From Balaenoptera acutorostrata (Eukaryota; Chordata; Mammalia; Artiodactyla; Balaenopteridae): DNA of 64,000 nucleotides. Where the stretch lies: positions 52,044,207 to 52,108,206 of the forward strand of contig NC_080078.1 of assembly GCF_949987535.1 (NCBI RefSeq), read 5' to 3'. The notes beneath the pieces are model-generated. The model was not told the DNA's origin and searched no databases. It saw only the letters and a program-made list of their open reading frames with translations. Position numbers and translations under genes: made by a program. Below, piece by piece: positions 1 to 11,486 of the stretch. How positions within the stretch are numbered: the first letter of the stretch is position 1; each line of letters opens with the position of its first letter.

Positions 1-177
1 ATAACCAACCCACAAATAAATTGTGAAGTCTTGGTTAAATAAATCTCTCAGTTTGATGATACTTTTAACTTTTCCTCTGAGTAGTGAAATGTAACTCTGC
101 TTTCATATGAAGGGTTGATTTTTTTTCATTAGCTACTAATGAAATATGTAACAATGAATGGCTCTGGGCCTTGGTTG

Positions 178-385
178 CTTCATCTGTATTAGTTCATTCA
201 TTTACTCAACATTTACCTGCCGTATGCTTGGCACTGGAATATATTGGGATTTAAGTAAAACAGAGGAGGGAACTAAGGATTAGAGAGGTAAAATAACCTG
301 ACCAAGGGCACAGCTAATAAATGGTACAGCTGGAATTTGAACACCAGGGCCCAAGCTCATAATCACTGTGCTTTAGTGACTCTGC
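178..385 (-). mobile_element. MIR SINE fragment, antisense
   Basis: The stretch runs from 'tcattcatttactcaacat' through 'tagagaggtaaaataacctg' to 'ggaatttgaacaccagggcc'. This matches, with many changes, the antisense reading of the mammal-wide MIR SINE, whose core gives a 'gaggttaagtaacttgccc'-like phrase and whose tRNA-like part gives a 'gatttgaacccagg'-like phrase. It is an old, decayed copy with no visible target duplication. Confidence 0.7.
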
Positions 386-404
386 CAGGCTCATTGGACT
401 TAGC

Positions 405-498
405 CCATCTGTATCTCTCCAGAGAAACAGAACCAATAGAATATGTATATATATCTAGACACACACATTCTCTCTCCCCCATACTACCCTCCCCCTCT

Positions 499-547
<49 letters not shown>

Positions 548-972
548 AAGGGATTTCTTATAAGGAATTGACTCATGTGATTATGGAGGCTGACAAGTCT
601 CAAGACCTGCAGGGTGAGTCAAGCTGGAGACCCAAGACACCAAGCCAATGGTGGTATATAGTTCTAGACCAAAGGCCAGCAGGCTCAAGACCCATTGTTT
701 CAGTTTGAATCTGAAGGCAGGAAAAAGCCAGTGTCCCAGTATAAAGGAAGCCAGGCAAGAGGAATTCTCTCTTACTCAGGGGAGAATCAGCCTTTTTGTT
801 CTACTCAGGGCTTTAGCTGATTGGATGAGGCCCACCACATTAGCGAGGGCAATCTGCTTCATCGGTCTATTGATTTAAGTGTTAATCTCATCCAAAGACA
901 CTCTCATAGAAATGTTTGACCAAATATCTGGGCACCCTGAGGCTCAGTCAAGTTGACAGACAAAATTAACCA
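405..972 (-). mobile_element. Old LTR-like element, antisense, with an internal (AT)n
   Basis: The plus strand begins 'ctctccagagaaacagaacc' and ends 'caagttgacagacaaaatta'. The reverse complement therefore starts with a 'tgatggttaattttgtctgt'-type phrase and ends near 'ggttctgtttctctggagag'. This is a familiar mammal-wide interspersed repeat with LTR-like layout, having an AATAAA-like region just before its 3' end. The AT run at 501-544 sits in the place where this family usually has a CT/AT simple stretch. I think it belongs with the ERVL/MaLR-type LTRs but would not swear to the family name. Two short ORFs crossing it are chance. Confidence 0.6.
501..544. repeat. (AT)n microsatellite, about 22 units
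   Basis: An uninterrupted alternating AT run lies inside the LTR-like element. Such runs are length-variable and can extrude cruciforms; here it is most simply an expansion of the element's own simple-sequence segment. Confidence 0.97.
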
Positions 973-1890
973 TCACACTCTCCCTTCACAGCTAACCTCA
1001 ACATGTTGTGGCTTGTGTATGACTATTTTCATTAGCAGCTTTAGGGTTCCACTTGCTAATGGGATGAGTCTATGGATCACTGACCACAAAGTGTGGTTGG
1101 GGCGAATTTCAAGAGAGGATCTAGGCTGGCAAGATGATTACCTGGAGCAAACAGAAGAAACATATTCCAAATAAAAGAGTGCCAAGTACAATCAAGAAAG
1201 GAATTTAGAGATCAATATTTAATAAGGAGCATAAATAAGAATTGGGTCAGAAGATGCACTCAAAATATACTTGAGAGAGTCAGCCAGAAGTCAGAACAGA
1301 ACATCAATGTCAACTACTGGTTTTGAGGGGATGATATGAGATCTTAAGTCAGAATTGATTCCAAGAGCCAGGAACTCTGGCAGTGAAAATCAGGTTGAGA
1401 TGGGTTGATGTGAATAATTCAGGATATGGCTGGGATGGAGCAAGGCTATCTGGCACAATTCTATTAGTGTTGACGGTGAAGAGCAGTGCAGTTCTGCCAG
1501 CCAACAGGTACCAGGCTGGACAAGGCACTCTAATATCTCAGCAGATAGCATCAATGATCTCTTGGTCATAACCAATGGACTTCCCATCTTTTTAACCTCT
1601 GACTTCACTTGACAATTTGTACCACTCATTCCATTTCTTAAAGTGCTCTATCAGGTGCTCTCACCTGTTTCTCCCTTTTTTGTTGGCTCCTCGTTTTCCA
1701 TAGCAGATGGGTTGAAGCAGTAAAATTGCGGTGCCCAGCAGGTTAAGCTGGACATTTCCCTGAGCCCCACACAAACCCTCTGGGAGCTCCATATGTCCAT
1801 GGATCATGTCCTGACTCTCCACCACGAAAACTTTGGTACTCTAAGTCAAAGAGAAGAATATTGAATAGTTCACGTTTGTACAAATTGTAA
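973..1890. other. No recognisable feature
   Basis: This is unique-looking AT-rich sequence. ORFs of 60-80 codons occur on both strands but lack any known motif, a consistent splice context or codon bias. I see no repeat that I can name. Confidence 0.6.
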
Positions 1891-1894
1891 AACA

Positions 1895-2000
1895 CTGTCA
1901 CACACGTGATCTCATTATATTCTCACCATTCTCTGAGATATGTGTAAAAGTAATTATTATTTTAATCCCAGTTAATACATGAGAATTCTGATTGATTTTC
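1895..2000 (-). mobile_element. MIR fragment, antisense
   Basis: The order 'tgatctcattatattctcac', then a decayed 'gaggtaagtattattatccc' equivalent, is the antisense MIR core. It is short and strongly diverged. Confidence 0.5.
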
Positions 2001-2364
2001 CGGACTCCTGAACTGACCACAATACATCAAGAGAACCCAATGTCCTATTCCTTCCTTCACATGTTGTCTTAAAAATATCTGATCCATACCCTTAGTTTAG
2101 CCATTATTTATATATGACTCTTCATTTTATATTCCCAGTCCCACCTTCTCTCATGAGCTTCAGAAGCATCTTCCTAGCTTCTTACTGAATACTCTTACCT
2201 GAGGAATCAAGGGGTCTTAAACTCAACATATTTATGCATCAGTTGATTTCTTCCACTCTCCTCCTCGTATATTCTTTATTTTTTTAATCTTTTCTTTGAA
2301 GGGGATCTTCAGAGGTATTTATCTGGTCCAGCCTTACATCTGATGCATATTCCTATTAGTGGTT

Positions 2365-2580
2365 TACAATTATTGAGTACTTATAAGATATTAGGCATTG
2401 TGACGAGTGCTCTACAGGTATAAACTCATTAAGTCCTCACAGCAACCCCATGGGAATACAATTATCAGCCCATTTCAGATGTAGAAACTGAAGCTTAGAT
2501 GAATAAATGACATGGCTAAGAATTGGCCTAGCTGAGATTCACCTTGAGGCCTGTCTGGCAATACAGCCATGCTCCTCACC
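2365..2580 (-). mobile_element. MIR SINE, antisense, nearly full length
   Basis: It reads 'tattgagtacttataagata', then 'aaactcattaagtcctcaca', then 'gatgtagaaactgaagctta', and ends near 'gcctgtctggcaatacagcc'. These are the ordered landmarks of an antisense MIR (3' tail, core, tRNA-derived part), so the copy is close to complete though old. Confidence 0.8.
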
Positions 2581-2611
2581 CTTTTATTATTACTCTGGTT
2601 CGCAAAGACCC

Positions 2612-2745
2612 TGTGCTACAGTGACTCCTAAACTTTGATAGTCAGTGTTTTGAGGAGGAGCTTGAAATTCTATCAAGCTCCCAGGTGGTGTCACTGCTGT
2701 TGATCCATGGATAACACTTTGAATATTAAGACTGATTAGTTTGGC
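2612..2745 (+). mobile_element. MER5-like hAT fragment
   Basis: 'ctacagtgactcctaaactt', 'atcaagctcccaggtggtgt' and 'tgatccatggataacacttt' follow the order of the MER5 non-autonomous hAT transposon consensus ('cagtggttctcaaacttg', 'ctcccaggtgatgctgatg', 'gaccacactttgag'). Divergence is high and no 8-bp duplication is visible. Confidence 0.55.
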
Positions 2746-2899
2746 CAAGTGGTAGTCCAACTTGTACTTGAACACCTGCAGTTATATGGGACTAGCTACC
2801 ACCTCAGAAAGGCAAGCCTTTTCAGACACAGATGGCTCTACTCACTATGAAAATTTCCCTTTTGCATTATATTCCTCAGAACGGCCAAAATCTGGCTCT

Positions 2900-3025
2900 C
2901 TTGAGACAGCACAGCACAGACTCAAGAACCAAACTGCCTGTGTTTATATCCTGGTTCTACTCTTAACTGTGTGACTTTGGACAAGTTATTCAACTCTGTT
3001 TTCTCAGTTTCCTCATTTTTAGCTT
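2900..3025 (+). mobile_element. MIR fragment, sense
   Basis: 'aaccaaactgcctgtgttta' through 'gactttggacaagttattca' to 'tctcagtttcctcattttta' matches the tRNA-like head and core of sense-orientation MIR. It abuts the 3' end of the next L1. Confidence 0.8.
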
Positions 3026-3514
3026 GAAGTATAGTTGACCTACACCACTATGCTAGTTCCAGGCATACAACATAGTGATTCAATATTTCTATACATTATA
3101 AAATGATCATCATGACAAGTCTAGTTATCATCTGCCACCATACAAAGTTATTACAATATTATTGACTATATTCCCCATGCTGCACATTTCATCCCTGCGA
3201 CTAATTTATTTTGAAATTGGAACTTTGTACCTTTTAATCTCCTTTACCCCCTCCCCTCTGACAACCTCCTGTTTGTTGTCTATCTATGAGTCTGTTTCTG
3301 TTTTATTATGTTTGTTCATTTGTTTTGTTTTTAGATTCCACATATAAGTGAAATCATACAGTATTTGTCTTTCTCTGTCTGACTTATTTCACTTAGCATA
3401 ATGCCCTCTAAATCCAGCTATGTTGGCACAAATGACAAGATTTTATTTTTTTAATGGCTGAGTAATATTCCATTATATATGTATAAAATATATAACATAT
3501 ATATGTATGCACAT

Positions 3515-3537
3515 GTATACACACACACACACACACC
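3515..3537. repeat. (CA)n microsatellite inside L1
   Basis: A short 'acacacacacacacacacac' run follows a TATATG-rich patch. It grew inside the antisense L1 3' region, a common site for such growth. Confidence 0.9.
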
Positions 3538-3596
3538 ACATCTTCTTTATTTATTAATCCATCAATGGACACACTTTGGTTGCTTCCATATCTAGG

Positions 3597-3974
3597 TTAT
3601 TGTAAATAATGCTGCTCTGAACATAGGGGTGCATATAACTTTTTGAACTCCAGGAGTGGAATTGCTGGATCATATGGTAGTTCTATTTTTAATTTTTTGA
3701 GGAACCTCCATACTGTTTTCCATAGTGGCTGCACCAATTTACACTCCCATCCACAGTGCAATAGGGTTCCCTTTTCTCCACATCCTTGCCAACACTTGTT
3801 ATTTCTTGACTTTCTGATAATAGCCACTCTAACAGGTGTGAGATGATATCTCATTGTGGTTTTGATGTGTTTTCCCTGATGATTAGTGATGTTGAGCATT
3901 TTTTCATGTGTCTGTTGGCCATCGGCATGTCTTCTATGAAAAAATTGTTTATTCTGCCCAGTTTTTAGTTGCAT
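3597..3974 (-). pseudogene. L1 ORF2 C-terminal remnant
   Basis: A 125-codon open stretch reads through the C-terminal region of L1 ORF2p. Visible hallmarks are '[20 protein letters not shown]' and a [11 protein letters not shown] segment with the nearby C-x-x-G cysteine region. It is a relic: only the distal part of a protein of over 1,200 residues remains, it has no start of its own, and the frame breaks on both sides. No activity is expected. Confidence 0.9.
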
Positions 3975-4249
3975 TGTTTGTTTTTCTGATGCTGAGTTGT
4001 ATGAGCATTTTTAATGTATTTTGACTATTAACCCCTTAACAGATATATCATTTAAAAATATCTTCTCCCACTCAGGAGACTGCCTTTTGTTTTAGTGATA
4101 GTTTCCTTTGCTGTGCAAAAGCTTTTTAGTTTGATGTAGTCCCATTTATTTATTATTGCTTTTGTAACCCTTGCATGAGGAGACATACCTCCAAAAATAC
4201 TGCTGAAACCAATGTCAAGGAGCATTCTTACATTCTTAATTAACAATAT

Positions 4250-4735
4250 CACAAGATGTCCTGTTTACTAACCTAACACTCAGAAGCATCTTAGCATTCT
4301 CCTTTTCTGGCTTTTCTTCATCTTCCCAACTCTATGGGCTCAGGTCAAGGACCTTTTCTCCTCTCTGTACACTCATTTCTTGGTGATTTTATCCAATTCT
4401 AGAACATCAAGGAGCATATACCTATTAATGCTCTTGTATTTACATGTTTAGTCCTATTTATCTCTTGAACCTCAGCTTGTATATTTAACTTCCTACACAA
4501 TACTTGCACTTAAATATAAAGCAAATATGGATATATAACCTAGCATGGATGAAGTAGAATTTGTGATTTTTAACTCCAAAATGGCTTCCTTCCCAGTGTT
4601 CCCTGTGTTATAAATGGCAACTACATTCACCTACTTTCTCAGGATAAAAATCTTATTTCACTCATCTCTGTCACATGTACGTCTAACCCATGAGCAACTG
4701 TTGTTCTACTTTCAATACATTTTAAAAATGCAACT
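4250..4735. other. No recognisable feature
   Basis: AT-rich sequence lies between the L1 and the L2. No repeat family, exon-like segment or conserved motif could be supported here. Confidence 0.5.
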
Positions 4736-4739
4736 ATTT

Positions 4740-5310
4740 CTCAACCGTACATAGACCCTATATTAGTTTAAATCACCATCATCTCTCACTGAACTATTAA
4801 CAGTGGCATCCTAATTTGTCTCCTAGTCCCTATTTCTCCACATAGCTGCCGCAATGATACTTTTAAAAGACAAATCTTTCTCAAAAATGTTTAATGGCTC
4901 CTATCACACTTAGAAATTCTTCCCTTAACCTGTAAGATCAGGCTCCTGGCCACCTCTTCAAATTTATTTCCCAGTGCTCTCTCTCCATTTATCTTCATTA
5001 CAATCTCATGGGCCTTCTTGTTGTTCACTGTACAATCAAACTCACTCCCACCTCAAGACCTTTGCATTTGCTATTAACTTTACCCAAAACAGTCTTCCCC
5101 AGATCTTCTCATGTCTCATTTCCTCAAATGCTACTTTTTCAAAGGAACCTTCTCTGACAATCCAAACTAGCTAAACTTGGCTAATATCCAATTCACTACC
5201 ATTCTGTATTCTTTTACTCTGAATTATTTTTCTTTATAGCACTTTTCTCCTCTTGATGTTATCTGTTTATGTATTTATCTATATCCTATTTTGAAGAGGT
5301 AACAATTGTC
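4740..5310 (+). mobile_element. L2 LINE fragment, sense
   Basis: The phrases 'cctcaagacctttgcatttg', 'acttttcaaaggaaccttc' and 'tatagcacttttctcctctt' are landmarks of the L2 3' region, where the consensus gives 'ctcagggcctttgcacttgc' and 'gaggccttccctgaccac'. Open frames of 60-70 codons inside it are shadows of the decayed ORF or chance. Confidence 0.75.
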
Positions 5311-5377
5311 AATGACATTATCTTTTCCTTTGGGTAAATTCTTTTTTGTTTCTAAATAATATGCAGACATTGTTAAT

Positions 5378-5730
5378 GCTTTTTAAAAATTTTTATTTAT
5401 TTATTTTATTTTTGGCTGCACTGGGTCTTCATTGCTGCACGCCGGCTTGGCGCCGGGGGCTACTCTTTGTTGTGGTGCGTGGGCTTCTCATTGCAGTGGC
5501 TTCTCTTGTTGCGGAGCACAGGCTCTAGGCGCATGAGCTTCAGTAGTTGTGGCGTGTGGGCTCGGTAGTTGTGGCTCACGGGCTCTAGAGTGCTCTAGAG
5601 TGCAGGCTCAGTAGTTGTGGAGCACGAGCTTAGTTGCTCTGCAGCATGTGGGATCTTCCCGGACCAGGACTCGAACCCGTGTCCCTGCATTGGCAGGTGG
5701 ATTCTTAACCATTGCACCACCAAGGAAGCC
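5378..5730 (-). mobile_element. CHR-type tRNA-derived SINE, antisense, with TSD
   Basis: In minus orientation it starts 'gggcttccttggtggtgcaa', carries the tRNA-like B-box region (plus-strand 'actcgaacccgtgtccctgc'), and ends in A-rich tails seen here as 'tttatttatttattttattt'. A perfect 14-bp target duplication, 'cagacattgttaat', sits at 5364-5377 and 5731-5744. This is the long (about 350-bp) tRNA-Glu-derived type found in whales, hippos and ruminants. An 11-bp tandem duplication ('gctctagagtg', twice) lies near 5582-5603. Confidence 0.93.
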
Positions 5731-5989
5731 CAGACATTGTTAATTCTTGATTTATAAAATAGACTATCATTTGACTTCCCTTATAGTCAATGATAAACAA
5801 GCTCTCTTAGATCACCCCTTTTCCCTCTCCCTAACCTTTCAATATCATGAGTTTTCTTTACATAATCACTCAGCCATTGACACGAGTATGTAAGTACTCT
5901 TCACTGACAAGTTAGCACCACACAATTAATATGCTGCTTCTTTTGAATAATTTTCCACTTTCCTTGGGGAAGATTTTAAGAATTTCTGT

Positions 5990-7265
5990 AGAGGAGAAAA
6001 GGATGGTTGCTTACAAAGAAACATGAATCACATCAACATCAGACTTCTCATCAGTGAATCCAGATGGTACGGTCAATGGAATAAGTCTTCACATGTTGCA
6101 AGAAAAATAAATTTTAGTCTATAAGTGTATACCAAGCCAAATGTTAATAAAGAATGAAGGGCAAAATAAAGAAATTTCCAAATATACACAGAATCAGGAA
6201 GTTCACTTGTGCTTTGTCTGCAAATCAAAACAATTTCTGAGCATTGTACACTAGCAAAACAAAAACTCACAAAGGAATCCACCAAATGCAAGAAGACTAA
6301 AAATTTAGGAAATATTAGAACTAATACAGAATTTCTTTCCTAGTATCGAAGCTAGGAAGCAAGTATAGAAATAAATCAGTGCAAATTAGATGATCTAACA
6401 AATAGTGTGATTTAAAAGGTGGATGATCCTAGAATTGGTCTGACAATGGCATAGATCTCTTCTAATGGCAATAAAAATAAAAAGCGCCTACTTAAAAATG
6501 CCAGGAAAAACAAAGCTATGCTATAAATTTTTGTTTCAAATATGACACAATTTTGAGAAATTTTTGATGGAGCTTAAGAAAAGATTTTCCATTTGTTCTT
6601 TCTCTTTGATTATTTTCTTGTTATTATAGTGAAGATTTAGTGCCATAGGAATGTTTAAAAACATACTATTCTACCTGGCTCTGCAGTGAATGATATTTAT
6701 ATAATCATAATGCTGTAAATGCTATTTATTAATTTTCAAAGTTTATAATCAAGTTGTAGATCAAGCACAGAAGTTTTAATTAAGTTTATCTAACAGAATC
6801 TAAATGTTATAGAAAAGTGATGGTAGAACTTTCAGAATGTGATCGTTAAAGGAGGGGCTTGGGAAGGGACAAGGTGGAGAGGTTTTATTTAATGTACAAG
6901 CTCCAATTTATCCATTTTTATATGGTAAAGGGTTAAGAGAATGGGTGTAAAGTTGATAGAAGAAACAATAAAGTTTAATCATATTATATGATTAAACATA
7001 CATTTATATACAAAATTAACCAACAGAAAACCAAAAATTAATAGAAGTAACAAAGTTGAGGTGTTAGAATAGGAAGAAAGGGCCAATTAGATCATGTTCT
7101 AATCTTTAATAAGAGAGAGTTAATAAATATTATTTAAAGTTGATAAATCAAGAAATAGGATTGTATCATTTAAAATCAAGGTTATAAACACTAAGAAGAA
7201 CTTACAACTGAAATATTTAAAGATGGTTACTTTGGAGAAGGATAAACACTAAAATGCATGATTTG
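5990..7265 (+). mobile_element. Ancient L1/HAL1-like remnant, sense (tentative)
   Basis: A-rich sense-strand sequence such as 'catcagacttctcatcagtg' and 'gaatgaagggcaaaataaag' resembles the ORF1 region of old L1 or HAL1 elements ('cagccgatttctcatcagaa', 'gaaggcaaaataaagacatt'). The rest (6450-7265) is A-rich with weaker resemblance. No frame survives. It may be several fragments. Confidence 0.4.
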
Positions 7266-7271
7266 ATTTTA

Positions 7272-7880
7272 TTTTAAAAACTCTATTGAAGCATAATTGA
7301 CTTACAGTATTACATTAGTTTCAGGTGTATGGCATAGTGATTCAATACTTCTATACCTTACTAAATGATCACCACAATAATTCTAGTTACCATCTGTCAC
7401 CATACAAAGCTATTACAATATTATTGACTATATTCCCTATGCTGTACATTACAACCCCACGATATTTATTTTATAACTAGAAGTTTGCACCTCTTAACCC
7501 TCTTTCCACTATTTTGTCCGTCTCCCCACTCTTCTCCCCTCTGGCAATCACCAGTTTGTTCTCTGTATCTTTGAGTCTGCTTCTGTTTTATGTTTGTTTG
7601 CTTTCTTTGTTTTTTAGATTCCACATATAATATTTGTCTTTTTCTGTCTGACTTATTTCACTTAGCATAATACCCTCTAAGTCCATACATGTTGCCACAG
7701 ATGACAAGATTTCATTCTTTTTTATGTCTGAGTTTATCCATTCATCTAGCAGTGGACACTTAGGTTGCTTCCATATCTTGTCTATTATAAAGTTGCAATG
7801 AACATTGGAGTGTATATATATATTTTGAATTAGTGTTTTTGTTTTCTTTGGATAAATACACAGAACTGGAATTGCTGGAT
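7272..7880 (-). mobile_element. L1 3' part, antisense (3' arm of an inverted insertion)
   Basis: The plus strand reads the antisense L1 3' UTR and ORF2 end: 'gaagcataattgacttacag', 'agattccacatataatattt', 'ggacacttaggttgcttcca' and 'tggaattgctggatc'. Orientation flips abruptly at about 7880, where the sequence continues as sense L1. The copy matches the elements at 3026 and 30560 over the same part of the consensus. ORF2 remnants are broken. Confidence 0.92.
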
Positions 7881-8463
7881 CTGTCCCCTCAGGCAAGGAC
7901 AACAAAAGCACATGTAAACAAATGAGACTACATCAAACTAAAAAGCATTTGCACAGCAAAGGAAACCATCAACAAAATGAAAAGGCAACCTACTAGATGG
8001 GAGAAAAATTTTGTCAAAGGTATGTCCGATAAGGGGTTAGTATCCAAAATATACGAAGAACTCATACAACTCAATATAAAAAAAAACAAACAATTTGATT
8101 AAAAACTAGGCAAAAGACCTAAATAGACAATTTTCCAAAGACATACAGATGGTCAACAGACACATGAAAAGATACTCAACATCACTAATCATCAGGGCAA
8201 TGCAAAGAAGATACTCAACGTCACTAATCATCAGGGCAATGCAAAGCAAAGCCACAGTGAGATATCATGTCACACATGTCAGTGTGGCTGTTATCAAAAA
8301 AGCCAAGAAATAAAAAGTGTTGGTGAGGATGTGGAGAAAAGGGAACCCTATTGCACTGTTGATTGGAATGTAAATTGGTGCAGCCACTATGGAAAACAGT
8401 ATGGAGGTTCCTCAAAAAACTAAAAATAGAACTACCATGTGATTCAGCAATTCCACTCCTGGA
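7881..8463 (+). mobile_element. L1 ORF2 segment, sense (inverted 5' arm)
   Basis: Sense L1 ORF2 sequence runs 'gactacatcaaactaaaaag', 'aggcaaaagacctaaataga', 'gcagccactatggaaaacag' and stops at 'gattcagcaattccactcct'. The end of this arm and the start of the 7272-7880 arm meet at nearly the same consensus point ('cagcaattcca'), the arrangement produced by twin priming. A 39-bp tandem duplication lies inside it. Confidence 0.9.
8169..8246. repeat. 39-bp tandem duplication inside L1
   Basis: 'aagatactcaacatcactaa' and the following 19 bases (8169-8207) are repeated directly at 8208-8246 with a single a-to-g change. The L1 consensus has this segment once, so it is a local duplication after or during insertion. 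Confidence 0.93.
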
Positions 8464-8473
8464 GACTTTTTAA

Positions 8474-8693
8474 AATTTTATTTATTTATTTATTTGTATT
8501 TTAAAAAAATAATATTTATTTATTTATTTATTTGGCTGCATCTCGCCTTCGTTGTGGCGTGTGAAATCTTTAGTCACGATATGCAAGCTCTTAGTTGCAG
8601 CATGGGGGATCTAGTTCCCTGTCCAAGGATCAAACCTGGGCCCCTTGCATTGGGAGCATGGAGTGTTAACTGCTGGACCATCAGGGAAGTCCC
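8474..8693 (-). mobile_element. Short CHR-type SINE, antisense, with TSD
   Basis: The plus strand ends with 'ctggaccatcagggaagtcc', the complement of the SINE head 'gggacttccctgatggtcca', and starts with an AT-rich tail. A 10-bp duplication, 'gactttttaa', lies at 8464-8473 and 8694-8703. It inserted at the inner edge of the inverted L1 arm, so it is younger than that L1. The short body (about 180 bp plus tail) matches the CHR-1/Bov-tA-like class. Confidence 0.88.
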
Positions 8694-10465
8694 GACTTTT
8701 TAATTTAAAAAAAATTTTAATGTGACTGTATTACTCTTCTTAAAAAGAATGGAGATATCAAAAATTTTTTAAATGCTTTTAAGCAGGCACTCCTGGTTTG
8801 GGTGGGCTGCAATGTTCCACCTGAAATATCTGTCTCATAATGCCTTGGCAATTCTAAAAACTTGCTTGTTCAGTCTGTCAAAATGGCATCCACTTTTAGA
8901 GTGGAAAAGAAAAAAAGAACTCCCTGCAGTGTATTTTTAATCTCTTTGTTCTTCTGGGTAATGCTAAATAGAGAGTTTGGATTAAATGTGAGATGTGGGA
9001 GCTGATGTCTGGGCAGGAGTCCTGTTGGAGTCAATGTTCTAATAATAAAATAATGATCATAGAGAGTCACTTTTAGAATCATGGAGTAGGGAGCTCCAAA
9101 ATCTGCTCTTCGATAAAGCAATGAGAGCATTGGCAAAATTTTTCAAAAGCTTTTTTTTTTAACCTCTGGAAATTAACCAAAGGTTTATAACAATCTGATT
9201 TAAACAATTTATTCAAGAAAAATGATTGAATCTAGGTAAGAACAGCAAACTTTGTAGCGTTTAACTTTTCCTACTCCCATCCCCCTTTCCACAGCTCTGT
9301 AGTACCCTTGAAAACCATGAGCCTAGAAGCCAATGGAGGGAGGCATAATTGGTTTGGAGCTCCCTAGAAGCCCCACCCAGAGAGAACTGTCACTACTTGA
9401 CCTGTTTGAAAGTTCCCTGGAAACTACTACTCTCGGGGCTTGTCTATATTTGACATGTATCAGAACGCAATCAATGTGAACAGACTTTTCCCCAGGGCAT
9501 TTGTCAAAAACAGTCAGCAGCAAATGTTTAACATAGCAGCTGCCTGAGGCAGTGATAACTGTTGGGGCAAACAAGGCACTGACCAAAAAACTTAAAAAGA
9601 AATGCTGAGAAATGAGATGTCCATAGGGCCTTTGAAAAGTTCCAATATATTCCTGGGAATCTAGAAGATCATTCACATGCATGGGGCTGTGAGCATGCCC
9701 ACAAAAGATCTGAGAAGGCCCTATTCTCTGAATGTTCTTGAGACTCTGCAAAAACGGGAAGCAAAGGCTAAGGCAGCCTTGTAAACTGCCTGCCAGAAGT
9801 TGAAGCGCTACCCTAACACACAGACAGAGCTTCTCTGCAAGTACTGTGAGACTTAGTGGTGCAAGGTGTTTAAGGAAATCTGTCCATTCATTAGCTGATC
9901 ACTAAGTTAACTGAGCAGAGACTTTAGGACACACACAACAAAGAATATAGACTTTATAGAAGTAGTTTGGAAAAGCCACTAAACAAACAAACAGTGGCAG
10001 CAACAAATGATGAGGATATGTGTGGCAGAATCTGATTTCCAGAGTTGCTACATTATACTGTTTTAAATGTTCAGTTTTAAACTAAATATTGAAACATGCA
10101 AGGAAATAGGACCCATAAACAGTAGAAGAATCATCAGCAGAAACTATTCCTGAGGACACTCAGGCATTAGACTAACTGGATAAAATTTTAAATCAGTGAT
10201 TAGAAATATGCTGAAGAATAAACAAATTCTAAAGAACTAAAGTAAAGTATTAGGTGACTCACCAAATAGAGAATATCAATAAAGAGACAGTTATTATTTT
10301 TAAAAGAACCAAATAGAAATATTGGGATTTAAAAGTATAATAACAAATGAAAAATTCACTAGAGGATCACAATAGTAGATTTGAGCTGGTAGAAGAAATA
10401 ACCAGCAAATTTAAGGATAGGTTAAATTTAGATTAAGATTAAGATTATTGATTATTATTATTAAG

Positions 10466-10471
<6 letters not shown>

Positions 10472-10497
<26 letters not shown>

Positions 10498-10820
10498 TGG
10501 CTGTGTTGGGTCTTCACTGCTGCATGTGGGCTTTCTCTAGTTGCGGCCAGTGGGGACTACTCTTTGTTGTGATGTATGGGCTTCTCATTGTGGTGGCTTC
10601 TCTTGTTGCGGAGCACGAGCTTTAGGTGCATGGGCTTCAGTAGTTGTGGCACATGGGCTCAGTAGTTGTGGCTCATGGGCTCCAGAGCGCAGGCTCAGTA
10701 GCTGTGGCATACAGATTTAGTTGCTCTGCAGCAAGTGGGATCTTCCCGGACCAGGGCTTGAGCCCGTGTCCCCTTCATTGGCAGGCGGATTCTTAACCAC
10801 TGTGTCACCAGGGAAGTCCC
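10472..10820 (-). mobile_element. CHR-type SINE, antisense, with TSD
   Basis: Long-form SINE: 'ggctgtgttgggtcttcact' through 'gatcttcccggaccagggct' to 'caccagggaagtccc', so the tRNA-like head is at 10820. The duplication 'tattattattaagattatt' occurs at 10453-10471 and 10827-10845, blurred by the surrounding TTA repeats. It lies inside the ancient L1. Confidence 0.92.
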
Positions 10821-11486
10821 TATTATTATTATTATTAAGATTATTCAGTCTGAGAAACAGAAAAAAGAATGAAGAAAAATTAAAAGAGACTCAGAGACCT
10901 GTGGGGCACTATCAAGCATACCAAATATCCATATAGGGAGTCTAAGAAGGGGAGAAAAGAAACAGAAAGAATATCTGAAGAAATAATGGCCCAAACTTCC
11001 CAGTTTGAGGAATAACATTAAACATCCAAGAAAATCAATGAACTCCAAGTAGGAAAACTCTGCAGAGATCCACACCTACATGCACCATGAACTATCAAAA
11101 GCAACAGACAGAGAATCTTGAAAGCAATAAGAGAGAAGTGACAAGGGATCCTCAATAAGATTAACAGCTGATTTCTCATCAGAAACCAGGGAGGCAATGG
11201 GATGACATATTCAGAGTGATGAAAAAAAAAGACTTTTATCCAGGAATTCTATATTCAGCAAAACTATCCTTCAGAAAAGAAGGAGAGATTAAAACATCCT
11301 TAGATTAAAACAAAAACAGCAGCTGAGAGAATTTGCTGCCAGTAGAGTGGCCTGACAAGAAATACTACAGGGAGTGCTTTGGCTGAAATGGAGAGACATT
11401 AGACAGTGACTTAAATCCACATGAAGAAAAAAGCAAAGATTATCCGTAAAGGCAGATACATGGTTAAATATAAAAGCCAGTATTTT

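Larger units (their letters stand above)
3026..4245 (-). mobile_element. L1 LINE 3' part, antisense, about 1.2 kb
   Basis: Reading the minus strand from 4245 down gives the last part of L1 ORF2 and then the 3' UTR. Plus-strand landmarks are 'agattccacatataagtgaa', 'ttgctggatcatatggtagt' and 'ggctgcaccaatttacactc', all typical of antisense L1 near the ORF2 end. The element is 5' truncated. Within it are an AT/GT-rich stretch and a (CA)n near 3520-3536. Conservation is moderate: it is younger than the MIRs but carries stop codons. Confidence 0.92.

Noticed and set aside
9323..9751. 142-codon minus-strand ORF
   Set aside because: It lies antisense within the 5' region of the ancient L1/HAL1-like element, with no protein motif.
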